Of a stretch of DNA of 48,455 nt, positions 25,901-34,952 are shown in pieces; positions within the stretch are counted from its first letter, which is position 1; each line of letters opens with the position of its first letter. The position numbers were made by a program, and so were the translations under genes. Under the pieces are notes generated by a model, which saw nothing but the letters and a program-made list of their open reading frames with translations, had not been told where the DNA came from and made no database searches. This DNA is from Paenibacillus sp. 598K (GTDB lineage: Bacteria > Bacillota > Bacilli > Paenibacillales > Paenibacillaceae). The stretch is taken from contig NZ_BFBX01000013.1 of NCBI RefSeq assembly GCF_003851045.1, positions 5,073 through 53,527 of the forward strand, read 5' to 3'.

Positions 25901-28900
25901 TGCGGCTAGGTTTATCTAACAATACCGCCTCTATGTCCGCCAGACTCTATTATACGACGGAAGCAGAGCCTGAGCCGGACGAAGTCCGCAGCGTCAGCTT
26001 CGAGATCAAGGCGAATACGTCGCAAAATGCGGAGTATACGCTTAATTTATCCGAGCTTGCGCAGGAATCGGGAAGGCTGAAGCAACTGATCATTGCGTTT
26101 GAACAAACGGGCGGAGCAGGCAGCGTCGGCGCTAACTATGTCAGGCTGCTGGAGGATACGTCCGTCGCGGCCTGGAAGTTTGCCGAAGGCACGGAAGGCT
26201 GGACAGGAGGCTCAGGCTTCGCGGATGCGGCATGGACACCGGATGGGCATATCGAAGGTAATGTTACAGGTCAACCCGCAAGCCTTACTTCGCCGGACTT
26301 GATCGCCGGGGATCTCGCCAATGTGGCGAACGTCGTGCTGAGGCTGCGCAATGGTACGACCGCGACATCGGCCAAGCTGTATTTCACGACCAATACTTCT
26401 ACGGGCTTCGACGAAGCGAAGAGCGTTGCCTTCGAACTGATGCCGTCCGTAACGGGCTTTGTCACTTACAAAATAAACATGGCGGGAAATCCCGGCTGGA
26501 AAGGGCTGCTGAAGCAACTTAGGCTCGTTATCGCCGGGGATGAGGTGTCGGGGACGCTGGCCGTCGATGAAATTAGAGTCGAGCCGTTCTTGCTGACGGA
26601 TTTGAACACCAAAGCAAACTGGGAGTTTACGGAAGACGCGGAAGGTTGGGGAGATGCAGGTGGATTTTCTAGTTTTGGCTGGCAGGCCGGCGCGTTGGAG
26701 GGGACCTTCAATCATGTGGATCCGCAATTCTTGTCGCCGGACGGCTTGTGGCTGGATTTGAAAAATAAGCCGTTCGTCACGTTCGGCATGAAGCTGCAAT
26801 CGAGCGCTACGCACGGAACGGTATATTTCAGCACGTTGGATTCGCCTAACTTCACCCAAGGGAATAGCCAAGAGTTTGCTCTGGCGCCGGGGCAGGAAGG
26901 CTATGCAGAGTATACGCTGGACATGTCGGCCGTGTCGGGCTGGAAAGGCGTGTTGAAACGGCTGCGGTTCGATCCGCAGGAGGGTGTGAACAACGGCTCG
27001 TTTTCGCTGGATTACATCCGCCTACAACCGTACAAAATCGCGCCTGTGCATAGGGTGACAACGGTTGGCAGCGCGCCGGAGATGCCTTCGGCGGTAACGA
27101 CGACACTATCCGATGGAGCAGAGTCGCAAGCATCGGTCATCTGGGAGCCGATAGATCCGGCTGCATACGCGTCGGTCGGGCATTTCCGCGTCACCGGCGA
27201 AGTCGGAGGCGGCGAAGCGTACGTTACCGCTACCGTGCAAGTGCAGCGCAAGCCGACAAACTGGGAATTTACCGATAGCTTGGAAGGTTGGGGCAACGAA
27301 TTCGGCATTAGCAACTTCAGCTGGCAGGAAGGCGGATACATCGGGGGCGACGTCTGGTACGCGGATGCGCAATTTTTCTCCCCGGATAACCTGAATCTCG
27401 ACCTATCCGGCCGTACGCAGGTGAAGATCGGGCTGAAAAACGCGACGGCCGGAACGAAAGGAACGTTCTACTTCGCTACCGATGCTTATCCCGAATTCAG
27501 CTCCGACCGGCAAAAGGAATTCACTTTGCAGCCGTACGACGATTCAGTTACGGAATACGTGCTGGACTTCTCTGATCATGAGCAGTGGGCCGGTACGTTA
27601 AAGCAAATACGATTTGATCCGGTAGAGGGGGAGTCCTCGGGAAGCTTCCAGCTTGATTACATTCGCATTGAACCGGCTGTATCGGGCTTCAAGCCCATAA
27701 GCGTCTCGACGAGAATAGGTACGCCGGCGCAACTGCCGCCTACCGTTGAACAGGTTTTCGCTGACGGCACGGAACGAACCGTCGCCGTCGTTTGGGATAC
27801 GATCGATCCTTCAAGCTATGGAGCCGAAGGCAGCTTTACTGTCTTGGGCACTGTAGATGGCGTCGCTGGAGCGGTGAAGGCCGTAGTGACTGTGATGCCG
27901 CTTCCGAGAAAAGCGTGGGATTTCACTACCGATACGGAAGGTTGGGGCAGTTACTTTGGGATTAGCAACTTCGGCTGGCAGGAAGGCGGATACGTTGGCG
28001 GAGACATCTGGTACGGGGACGCGCAATTTTTCTCGCCAGACCATATCGGACTGGATCTGACGAACCATACAATCGTCAAAATCAAGATGAAGAATGCCAC
28101 CGCCGCGACGACAGGGACCTTTTATTTTACGACGGACAGCAGTCCGAACATAACCGCGTCCAAAGGCAAGGAATTTACGTTGATTGGCCACGACACCGGA
28201 TTTACGGAATATGTGCTCGACTTCTCGGACCACCCGGAATGGGCGGGCCAGCTGAAGCAAATTCGCTTCGACCCGACGGAAGGTGTGACTGCAGGCTCGT
28301 TCCTGCTCGACCGTATCAGTATCGAGTCGCCGATCATCAAGCCTACCGATCCAGGAACTGATCCCGTCACTGTTCCTGGCTCCAATCCGGGGTGGAGTCC
28401 GGAAGCAGGCTCCAATCAGCCACCATCGCCGCCTCCAAAATCGTCTACCGATACGACGATCGATTCTGGCAAGATCATCATGTCCGCCGTGCCCGACGAC
28501 AAAGGAACCGCGCATTTTTCGGTGGCGCCATCCGATCTGGAAGCTGCGATGAAGCAGGACGAAGAGCTGACCCACTTGCAACTGCAAGCTCGTTCCGCTT
28601 CCGCCGATCGCTTGGAAATTAAACTCCCGGCATCGACTGCGGAGATTGCGCGAACGTATGGGATCGACAGAATCGCCATTGATACAGGATGGGCGCATGT
28701 ATCCATAAGCGTTCAAGCGATCGAAGTCTGGACTGCCGGAACGCCAGACGGCTTTAGCCTAAGTGTATCTAACGTCGACCGCGCGTCGATGTCCGTCCTT
28801 CTTCCGGAGCCTATCGTTTTCGGAACTGTGCTGGATTTTGACATCCAAGTAGGCGAGCGTACGATCGACAGCTTTGCTGTCGGGTCTGCAATCGAGATCG

Positions 28901-29646
28901 AAATGCCTTATTCGCTGCTCCCTGGTGAAAATCCGGACCCTATCGTCGTGTATGCGATAATGGCTGACGGTCGGCTAGAAATCGTGCGCAACGGAAGGTT
29001 CAATGAGCAGACCGGTAGGGTCAGCTTCGTTCCGACGCATGTCGGCCAATATGCTTCGGCGTATGCCGCAACGACCTTATCTGATATTCTGATCTCATGG
29101 GCTCGCGACAGCATTGCGTTTTTGGCAGCGAGGGAAGTCGTGCGAGGAACAGGAAACGGTCAGTTCAAGCCGGAAGTCGCGGTTACGAGAGCCGAATTCG
29201 TCAATATGCTCATGGATGCATTTGATCTGACAGAGAAAGCGGCAGTGAGCAGGCTGCGCGACGTTAAGGCTGGAGCATGGTACGCCGAAGCAGTAGCTAC
29301 AGCAGAAAAGCTCGGCATTGTGCTAGGAAGCAGTCTCGGTGAATTCCGCCCCAACGCGACGATCACGAGACAGGATATGGCTGTGTTGACGTACCGGACG
29401 CTGCGGGTTGTCGCGAAGGATCTGGATGTCGGGCTGCAAGCGGAAGCCGCAGCCGCAGCTTTCCAGGACAACGAAGCTATTGGGACATACGCAATCTCAG
29501 CCGTCCACGCATTAAACGATACCGGCATCATGAGAGGCTTCGCCGATGGCACCTTCCGACCTGCCGCGCACGCCTCCCGAGCGGAAGCAGCCACGGTAAT
29601 CGCTCGGTTAATGAAGCTGGTTTTCGCTTCGGATAGCCTATTATAA
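22963..29646 (+). CDS. Giant SLH-anchored surface protein with GH99/WbsX-like domain and five repeated modules, 2227 aa
   Basis: Secreted multidomain protein. Order: signal peptide (1-37); GH99/GH71-like barrel (~75-420) with LEWNEW at 358-362, Glu361 a candidate catalytic acid; CBM9-like module (~423-620); a beta-sandwich domain (~636-771); a discoidin-like module (~784-916); five copies of a ~130-residue module starting W-x-F-x-x-x-x-E-G-W at Trp927, 1071, 1220, 1434 and 1652, with bacterial Ig-like spacers after copies 3 and 4; a Pro/Thr linker (~1790-1830); a further beta domain; three SLH motifs (~2040-2220) that bind secondary cell-wall polymer. Start ATG 22963 follows AAAGGAGGTG. It probably degrades or holds polysaccharide at the surface, feeding the importer encoded downstream. 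The substrate is not evident. Confidence 0.85.
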   Translation: MRGSNRSRNCAKLILWIVCAALVLAPLAAKVTPVYAVVADDSYSTVDEVQIWDALGGTDALGRPLADYREAPLPRGNRSVGVFYFLWHGSNDMRDYKNIYNNTETLAADPLAYLNPASDVWPDPGHFAYWAKPLFGYYRSDDAWVVRNHMRMLANADVDYVVLDTTNLEIYKAQAALVMRSVAELQLQGVHAPQVVFMTHTNSTATMDEIYETFYAEGAPYRYPSTWFHWQGKPLIIGENPTAKVSSFFTFRYAQWPNEPAQANNGWDWISFDEPQRVNYNSLGEKEQTSVSVAQNSGSSAVFSNTAFYNADNPPSRSRSYHDGAEDETLDASHYGYNFQEQWDHAIAEDPQTLLILEWNEWIAGNWAGRETDPLTFYDAVNDRWSRGIEPMTGGFGDNYYMQMANNIRTFKGIAPPPQAGPKLTIDLAGGFSQWKAVTTAYQDFKGDTEDRYHAGTDNVIYENRTGRNDIDVAKVARDDDNLYFYVRTVEALTPSTDANWMTLYLNVDGDGANGWEGYDYALGVSASGASMTLKKSTGGWQWDTVSDSLAYRAVGNQLMTGIPLALLDGTGAEVALEFKWVDNWVNEDNVMDFYQYGDAAPDGRMNYVYMTGNVPQRTAQPPAPAASIVSAPGDGWHLIEDADRRSEYKAFSSPQSSEWIQVNDPDSSGGTYSYLYNPSAKNDRHYRNIVRAGFEGHAVRWLTTKAPDGTEAEIFIDGLSQGTVNLYSTSVEKQSVAFEKRGLAPGQHEIMVVWLPQSGKYVHDAFEYAAGDAVMPEAAPGQNLAQIAHVEQSSFGRELGYGVNGAQAADGSVSTYWQAEEAQEQELVLRFGQPIIFDTVKLLPKTDRATAPGYELLYGDETGWYSLIDGGVLEEPKQHTFAAVTADRLMLRLDPAAGVAPVEIAEIAVYDSGNPGNGTTGPVSHWEFASDTEGWSGGPGLADFGWKAGGQIGGNVAADNVRLYSADELNIDLKRLTTVRLGLSNNTASMSARLYYTTEAEPEPDEVRSVSFEIKANTSQNAEYTLNLSELAQESGRLKQLIIAFEQTGGAGSVGANYVRLLEDTSVAAWKFAEGTEGWTGGSGFADAAWTPDGHIEGNVTGQPASLTSPDLIAGDLANVANVVLRLRNGTTATSAKLYFTTNTSTGFDEAKSVAFELMPSVTGFVTYKINMAGNPGWKGLLKQLRLVIAGDEVSGTLAVDEIRVEPFLLTDLNTKANWEFTEDAEGWGDAGGFSSFGWQAGALEGTFNHVDPQFLSPDGLWLDLKNKPFVTFGMKLQSSATHGTVYFSTLDSPNFTQGNSQEFALAPGQEGYAEYTLDMSAVSGWKGVLKRLRFDPQEGVNNGSFSLDYIRLQPYKIAPVHRVTTVGSAPEMPSAVTTTLSDGAESQASVIWEPIDPAAYASVGHFRVTGEVGGGEAYVTATVQVQRKPTNWEFTDSLEGWGNEFGISNFSWQEGGYIGGDVWYADAQFFSPDNLNLDLSGRTQVKIGLKNATAGTKGTFYFATDAYPEFSSDRQKEFTLQPYDDSVTEYVLDFSDHEQWAGTLKQIRFDPVEGESSGSFQLDYIRIEPAVSGFKPISVSTRIGTPAQLPPTVEQVFADGTERTVAVVWDTIDPSSYGAEGSFTVLGTVDGVAGAVKAVVTVMPLPRKAWDFTTDTEGWGSYFGISNFGWQEGGYVGGDIWYGDAQFFSPDHIGLDLTNHTIVKIKMKNATAATTGTFYFTTDSSPNITASKGKEFTLIGHDTGFTEYVLDFSDHPEWAGQLKQIRFDPTEGVTAGSFLLDRISIESPIIKPTDPGTDPVTVPGSNPGWSPEAGSNQPPSPPPKSSTDTTIDSGKIIMSAVPDDKGTAHFSVAPSDLEAAMKQDEELTHLQLQARSASADRLEIKLPASTAEIARTYGIDRIAIDTGWAHVSISVQAIEVWTAGTPDGFSLSVSNVDRASMSVLLPEPIVFGTVLDFDIQVGERTIDSFAVGSAIEIEMPYSLLPGENPDPIVVYAIMADGRLEIVRNGRFNEQTGRVSFVPTHVGQYASAYAATTLSDILISWARDSIAFLAAREVVRGTGNGQFKPEVAVTRAEFVNMLMDAFDLTEKAAVSRLRDVKAGAWYAEAVATAEKLGIVLGSSLGEFRPNATITRQDMAVLTYRTLRVVAKDLDVGLQAEAAAAAFQDNEAIGTYAISAVHALNDTGIMRGFADGTFRPAAHASRAEAATVIARLMKLVFASDSLL
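25741..28330 (+). repeat. Five tandem copies of a beta-sandwich module within the surface protein
   Basis: The codons for the leading Trp of each copy lie at 25741, 26173, 26620, 27262 and 27916. Shared features are EGW near the start, a conserved inner GGxIGG block, and LKQ(I/L)RF near the end. Copies 4 and 5, with their Ig-like spacer, are the closest pair (GISNF-WQEGGY-GGD-WY-DAQFFSPD in both), suggesting a recent duplication of a ~650-bp unit. Copies 1 and 2 are the most diverged. A carbohydrate-binding role is likely but inferred. Confidence 0.8.
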
Positions 29647-29657
29647 TAATAAAAAAA

Positions 29658-29720
29658 CAGACTGCCCTCAAAAGGCCGAAGAGGCAGGGAATCCGTAGGC
29701 TCCGTTTTGAGGGCAGTCTG
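29658..29720. repeat. Structured palindromic repeat, short form C (63 bp)
   Basis: Perfect 16-bp inverted ends, CAGACTGCCCTCAAAA / TTTTGAGGGCAGTCTG, enclose 31 bases. The sequence matches both outer arms of the 198-bp element at 38267-38464 (CCGAAGAGGCA on one side, CCGTAGGCT on the other) but lacks the whole inner stem-loop domain. It lies 11 bases after the surface-protein stop and 27 bases before the response-regulator ATG. It could fold as a long hairpin in the mRNA; there is no T-run, so it is not a standard terminator. Confidence 0.75.
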
Positions 29721-29747
29721 ATACCTTCATGGCCGAAAGGAGCCCAT

Positions 29748-31376
29748 ATGCTGAGACTGCTTATTGTAGACGACGAGGCGACCATATTGGACGGTCTGGT
29801 GGAGCTGTTTCATGAAGCGGCACTGCCCGATCTGGAAATTAACTATGCCAGCTCGGGCCTTCAGGCGCTGAGGCTCATTCAGATGAGCAAGATTGACATC
29901 GTGCTGACGGATATTCGCATGCCGGGGATGAGCGGGCTGGAGCTGTTCGACTGTATACGCGCCGATTATCCGCGGTGCCGGGTTGTCTTTCTGACCGGGT
30001 ACAATGATTTTCAATATGTGCAGGAAGTGCTGCGCAAAGGCGGCGTAGATTATGTGCTGAAGATGGACGGGGACGACGAGATCATCGCTGCTGTGCAGAA
30101 AGCGATTGCAGCAATTGGCGAAGATATGGACAAGGAGCGGCTAATTCGCGAGGCGCGAGACCGCATGCGCGCCACTGTGCCCCTCATGCAGCGGGAGCTC
30201 GTCCAATATCTCATCCTCGGAGAGCCCCTCTCGCAAGAAACGCTCGCTCATCGATTTACTGAACTAGATATTCCGTTAAAGCCCGACCTTCCAGTTTTCA
30301 TGGTAGCAGGCAGGACGGACAGCTGGAATGAGACGTTGAAGCCGTCGGAGAAAGCACTGCTGTCTTTCGCTGTGCAAAATATAATGGAAGAATTTATGCC
30401 GCCTTCTTTCTCATGCCTGGCCGTTACGCTCGATTCGACCTTTCACATGCTATGGCTCATCCAGCCCCAATCCGACATGCTGGCAAGCACTGAGCAGCGA
30501 CTGCAGGATTTGCTCGAATCGACGCAACAGGCTGCGCGAAGCTTCCTGAAGCTGCCGCTCTCCTTCGCGGCCAGCGGCGAGATGGCATGGACGGAGCTGG
30601 GGCGAACGTACGGCAGGCTGAGCGAGCTCAGTTACCGCAGCGCTGGCATCGGCCTGGAGATCGCATTCTTGCAAGATCAACGGGAGCTCGTCAAAGAGCC
30701 CGGTCGACAAATCAATGACGAACTTCGGCTCAAGCTGCGCCGGTTCGTCTTTCTTGAGGCGCACTTGGACAATCATCGCGAGAGCGAATTCAAGCGTGAA
30801 CTGAGCGTCCTCCTCCATAGTGTGGCCGATACCCGTGCTCCTCTTCCGATCAGGCTGGAGGTGTTTCACAAGGTAGCCAGTCTGTTCTTGTCCTATATGA
30901 ACCGCATGCCTTACGAGGACCTGGATGACAGCTCCCGGGCGATGCAAATGCTGACGCGGTTCGATCTGCACGCATCCTGGGATGAGCTCAGCCGCTACTT
31001 TCTCACCTTCGCGGACGAGCTGTTCATTCGACGGCAGAAGACGCAGACGGATCGCGGCCTGGAGATCGTAGCGCAAATTAACAGCTACATCGAGCGGAAC
31101 TTGGCAAGCGACTTGTCGCTTACCCGTCTTGGCCGGGTCGTCTTCCTGAATCCCGCCTATTTATCCAGGCTGTACAAACAGATCAGCGGGAACGGATTAT
31201 CGGATGTCGTCACGGAGAAACGGATGGCCAAAGCGAAAGAAATTCTTCGCACGACCGATATGAAGGTGCAAGACGTCGCCGCTGCAGTCGGACTGGAATC
31301 TCCTTCCTATTTCGCTCGACTGTTCAAGCGTATGACTTCCTTGTCGCCTCAGGAATACCGTGAATCCCAATGGTAA
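29748..31376 (+). CDS. YesN-type response regulator with AraC DNA-binding domain, 542 aa
   Basis: Receiver domain (residues 1-125) with acidic pocket Asp8/Asp9 and phospho-acceptor Asp55 in VLTDIRMPG. A long linker domain (~130-430) follows, then a C-terminal AraC/XylS double helix-turn-helix (~435-540; LTRLGRVVFLNPAYLSRLYKQ, VQDVAAAVGLESPSYFARLFK). It works with the YesM-like kinase whose gene follows directly. Such pairs commonly switch on neighbouring LplA/B/C importers in response to an extracellular saccharide. Ribosome site GAAAGGAG. The stop lies 31 bases before the preferred kinase start. Confidence 0.94.
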   Translation: MLRLLIVDDEATILDGLVELFHEAALPDLEINYASSGLQALRLIQMSKIDIVLTDIRMPGMSGLELFDCIRADYPRCRVVFLTGYNDFQYVQEVLRKGGVDYVLKMDGDDEIIAAVQKAIAAIGEDMDKERLIREARDRMRATVPLMQRELVQYLILGEPLSQETLAHRFTELDIPLKPDLPVFMVAGRTDSWNETLKPSEKALLSFAVQNIMEEFMPPSFSCLAVTLDSTFHMLWLIQPQSDMLASTEQRLQDLLESTQQAARSFLKLPLSFAASGEMAWTELGRTYGRLSELSYRSAGIGLEIAFLQDQRELVKEPGRQINDELRLKLRRFVFLEAHLDNHRESEFKRELSVLLHSVADTRAPLPIRLEVFHKVASLFLSYMNRMPYEDLDDSSRAMQMLTRFDLHASWDELSRYFLTFADELFIRRQKTQTDRGLEIVAQINSYIERNLASDLSLTRLGRVVFLNPAYLSRLYKQISGNGLSDVVTEKRMAKAKEILRTTDMKVQDVAAAVGLESPSYFARLFKRMTSLSPQEYRESQW

Positions 31377-31407
31377 GAACCGTGTCCAAGCGCAAAGGAG
31401 AATGCAT

Positions 31408-33171
31408 GTGCAGACGATACCGCCCTACAACTCGATTTACACGAAGCTCGTGTTCACGTTTCTGCTCGTCATCGGCCCGCTGTACGTCATTGTGCTGCAA
31501 ATTAATCGATCCGACGCCGACAGCGTGAAGCAAGGCATCGCCCACTCGATCTCGTCCCAATCGGACTTCTATCTGAGCAACCTGGAGCTGGAATTCGAGC
31601 AGATTATCCGGTTCCAGCAAGAGCTCGGTTCGGGCACGGAGCTGGATACCCTGAGCAACGCCGCCGAGATTATGACTACCGAAGAGAAGCGCAAATCCAT
31701 TCTTTCGATCCACCAGCAGCTGCTCCATCTCAAATCATCCAGCAAGCACATCGAAGATGCCAAAGCGTTCCTGCCCCTGCTAGGTACGGTGATCTCCGCC
31801 AATCAACCCTATTTCGACATGTCCGTGGAGGAATTCCAGGCGATGCTGGAGGGAGCTTCCACCCCGGCCTCTCCGTTCATTCAATGGCGCAATCGCTTAT
31901 ACATCGCATTTGTTCAACCGAGACTCATCGGCATTGAAGATCCCCCATTGCTGGTTGCTGCGGAGGTCAATACGTGGCGCATGACGCAGACGATGAACAG
32001 GTTTCAATATAATGGCGCCGGAGGGGCTGCGCTGATCGGCTCTTCGGGAAGCTGGCTCATCTCGGGGAGTAGTGACAAGGCTTTGATACAGGCCATCGCA
32101 GAGAACACCTCGCAGGCGTCAGCTGGAATCAAGCTCACAACGATATCGGTGGACGGACGCAATTACATCTACAACAAAATTGATTCCGAAATGCTCGGCG
32201 CTACCTTTATCACCTATGTGCCGGAAGCGGATGTGCTGAGTCCGCTCAAGAAAAATCGGGATCTTATCTGGTACGTGTCCGCCTTTTCCCTGCTCGTCAT
32301 CATTATCGTCTCCTACTTGATCTACAACTGGATTCACCGGCCGCTGCGCACATTCATTCTCGCCTTCCGCCAGGTCGGCAATGCACAGCTGAATGTCTCG
32401 ATATCTCGCAACAGCAAGGACGAATTCGCTTATCTGTATGAACACTTCAACCTCACCGTGCGCAAGCTGCGGGAGCTCGTTCAGGAAGTATTCGAGCAGA
32501 AGTATCGCACCCAATTGGCCGAATTCAAGCAGCTCCAATCGCAGATCAGCCCCCATTTTCTGTATAACAGCTTCTTCACCATTTACCGGATGGCCAAATT
32601 CAAGGAAGTCACGAATATCGAGCGCTTTACCAAGTTTCTAGGCGACTACTATCGATTTATCACCCGCGATCCGCAGCAGCATGACGAGGTTACGCTTGGG
32701 GAGGAAGTTCGCCATGCTCGCAACTACGTCGATATTCAGCTGTTTCGTTTTGGCGACCGTATCAAGGTTGATTTCGCGAAGATTCCACCATCCTGTGAGG
32801 GACTTGCCGTTCCTCGTCTGATTGTGCAGCCGGTCATTGAGAATGCGTTCCACTATGCCCTTGAAGGACATGAGGAAAATGCCTTGCTTAAGGTGTCCTT
32901 CCTGGAGTCAGACGGTCAATTGACGATTCGGGTCGAGGACAATGGCAGCACGCTGGACGACGACACGATTGCCCGGCTGAATCAACGAATGGAGCAAGCT
33001 CAACCAACGGGCGGCACGACCGGCCTCGTCAATGTCAACCAACGGCTCCGGCTCAAATACGGCACGCAAGGGTTGATGTTCAGTCGCAGTTCGAGCGGCG
33101 GCCTGCAAGTCGACATGGTTCTGACTATACCGGTAGACAGGAGGCAAGAAAGTAGAAAGATTATGATTTAG
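31408..33171 (+). CDS. YesM-type sensor histidine kinase, 587 aa
   Basis: Membrane sensor kinase. First membrane helix at residues ~10-30, an extracellular sensing domain (~31-290), a second helix (~292-312), a HAMP segment, then a HisKA_7TM-like/YesM kinase core with QISPHFLYNS carrying the phospho-histidine, and an ATPase with N-box IVQPVIENAF and EDNGS. Start is uncertain. GTG 31408 lies 7 bases after AAAGGAG and is preferred; ATG 31402 is too close to that site, and GTG 31360 overlaps the regulator gene. It phosphorylates the regulator encoded upstream. Confidence 0.92.
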   Translation: MQTIPPYNSIYTKLVFTFLLVIGPLYVIVLQINRSDADSVKQGIAHSISSQSDFYLSNLELEFEQIIRFQQELGSGTELDTLSNAAEIMTTEEKRKSILSIHQQLLHLKSSSKHIEDAKAFLPLLGTVISANQPYFDMSVEEFQAMLEGASTPASPFIQWRNRLYIAFVQPRLIGIEDPPLLVAAEVNTWRMTQTMNRFQYNGAGGAALIGSSGSWLISGSSDKALIQAIAENTSQASAGIKLTTISVDGRNYIYNKIDSEMLGATFITYVPEADVLSPLKKNRDLIWYVSAFSLLVIIIVSYLIYNWIHRPLRTFILAFRQVGNAQLNVSISRNSKDEFAYLYEHFNLTVRKLRELVQEVFEQKYRTQLAEFKQLQSQISPHFLYNSFFTIYRMAKFKEVTNIERFTKFLGDYYRFITRDPQQHDEVTLGEEVRHARNYVDIQLFRFGDRIKVDFAKIPPSCEGLAVPRLIVQPVIENAFHYALEGHEENALLKVSFLESDGQLTIRVEDNGSTLDDDTIARLNQRMEQAQPTGGTTGLVNVNQRLRLKYGTQGLMFSRSSSGGLQVDMVLTIPVDRRQESRKIMI

Positions 33172-33255
33172 ACGCTTCATCCGCTCCGCTATCATAAGAG
33201 ATAGATGATCATCTGCTGCTTCACCAAAGTCGCATACAAATGCTGGGGGGATACC

Positions 33256-34926
33256 ATGAAACGCTTGTACGTAACGCTAGTCCTTGTATTCACGCTTGTT
33301 ATTGCCGCTTGCAGCTCCGGCAACAACTCGAATCTGACCGGCTCTTCTTCGTCTCCGCCATCGGAAGAGGCCTCTGAATCTGCCACGACACCGGTACAGC
33401 CCTCCGAGGAAGCTGCCGATCCGCTCGGAAAATACGACCCGCCGATTCAGCTCTCGACGATCAGAAGCTTGAACAGCTCGATTAAATTCGCTGAAGGGCA
33501 GTCCATCGACGATAACATCTGGTACCGTGGCTACGAATCAGATCTCGGCATCAAGCTGTCCAACGAATGGAGCGTACCCGAAACCCAATACGCTCAAAAG
33601 CTGAATGTGGCCATTACCTCAAATACGTTGCCTGACATTTTTCAGGTCGATCTGACTCAGCTTCAGAAGCTCATCGATGCCGATATGATCGAGGATCTGA
33701 CAGACGTTTATCAGAACTTTGCCACGCCGCTCACCAAGCAAATCATCGAGGGCGATGGCGGCATAGGCATCAATGCAGCATCCTCGAATGGACGATTAAT
33801 GGCGATTCCTTCGACCACCTCGACGCTTGACAGCACGCAGATGCTGTGGATTCGCGAGGACTGGCTGCAAGCCGTGGATTTACCTGCGCCGAAGACGCTG
33901 GACGACGTGCAAAAAATCGCCGAAGCCTTCGTTGCACAGAAGCCTAGCGGCAATCCGAGAACGTACGGCCTCGGCTTGGGCAAAGATCTGTTCGCTGGCT
34001 ACGCGGGCATCGGGGGATTGTCCTACGGCTTGCAGGCATACCCAAAAGCATGGGTGAAGGGCGCAGATGGACAGATCGTATACGGCTCCATCCAGCCGGA
34101 AATGAAAGTCGCGCTTGGCAAGCTTCAAGAGATGTTCAAGGCGGGATTGATCGATCCCGAATTCGGCGTTCAGGATGCCAACAAAGTGAACGAATCCATT
34201 ACCTCCGGCAAAATCGGCATGTTCTACGGCCAACACTGGAACGCCTTCTGGCCGTTGCCGGACGGCTTTAAGAACGATCAAAAGGCCAATTGGAACCCAT
34301 ACCCGATCGTTACGGCGGATGGAAGCTCGGGCAAGTCGCTGATGGGCAACGGAGCAGTCGCTTTCTATGTCGTGAAGAAAGGCTCGGCTAATCCGGAAGC
34401 GGTTGTTAAGCTGATGAACTACAATCTGAACAAGGCTTACGGTCCGGACGGCCGCGACATGGATTTCCATGGCGACAACGTCGAGACGGCCTACATGTAC
34501 GCTGCCGTCGCCGCACAACACCCGCTGCAGAACATCAACATTTACCGTGACGTCATGAAGGGCTTGGAAGCGAAAAGCGCGGAAGGACTGAGCTTCGACG
34601 GCGCGGACAATTACAACTCGGTCACCAAGTTCCTGGAAGGCGACACCACCTTCTATGGCAGCTATAAATGGTCGGGTCCGGAAGGCGCCCTCAGCGTCGA
34701 GGATGGCTACGACAAGAACGGCCTGACCGTCGTCAATGAGTTTCTGGGCGCTCCGACCGAGACGATGCTCAAGAAGGGCACGACCCTCGAAACGCTGGAG
34801 CTGGAGACATTTACCAAGATCATTAGCGGAAGCGCATCCATCGATTCATTCGATCAATTCGTCGCCAACTGGAAGAAGCTCGGTGGAGACGATATGACAA
34901 AGGAAGTTAACAGCCGGACAAAGTAA
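33256..34926 (+). CDS. Extracellular solute-binding lipoprotein (LplA class), 556 aa
   Basis: Binding protein of an oligosaccharide importer. The signal peptide ends in a lipobox, LVIAAC, so the mature Cys is lipidated and the protein is held on the outer face of the membrane. A Ser-rich spacer follows, then a two-lobed binding protein of the LplA type (~500 residues, longer than MalE; LWIREDWLQAVDLPAPKT is characteristic). ATG 33256 is the start of the signal peptide; the in-frame ATG at 33205 would put a hydrophilic stretch before it. It lies between the two-component genes and two permease genes. Confidence 0.93.
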   Translation: MKRLYVTLVLVFTLVIAACSSGNNSNLTGSSSSPPSEEASESATTPVQPSEEAADPLGKYDPPIQLSTIRSLNSSIKFAEGQSIDDNIWYRGYESDLGIKLSNEWSVPETQYAQKLNVAITSNTLPDIFQVDLTQLQKLIDADMIEDLTDVYQNFATPLTKQIIEGDGGIGINAASSNGRLMAIPSTTSTLDSTQMLWIREDWLQAVDLPAPKTLDDVQKIAEAFVAQKPSGNPRTYGLGLGKDLFAGYAGIGGLSYGLQAYPKAWVKGADGQIVYGSIQPEMKVALGKLQEMFKAGLIDPEFGVQDANKVNESITSGKIGMFYGQHWNAFWPLPDGFKNDQKANWNPYPIVTADGSSGKSLMGNGAVAFYVVKKGSANPEAVVKLMNYNLNKAYGPDGRDMDFHGDNVETAYMYAAVAAQHPLQNINIYRDVMKGLEAKSAEGLSFDGADNYNSVTKFLEGDTTFYGSYKWSGPEGALSVEDGYDKNGLTVVNEFLGAPTETMLKKGTTLETLELETFTKIISGSASIDSFDQFVANWKKLGGDDMTKEVNSRTK

Positions 34927-34952
34927 CGCGCAATAGAACAGGGGATAGGATA

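Noticed and set aside
33203..33214. AGATGATCATCT palindrome upstream of the solute-binding lipoprotein gene
   Set aside because: Only 12 bases, no second copy and no promoter relation visible; could be chance.
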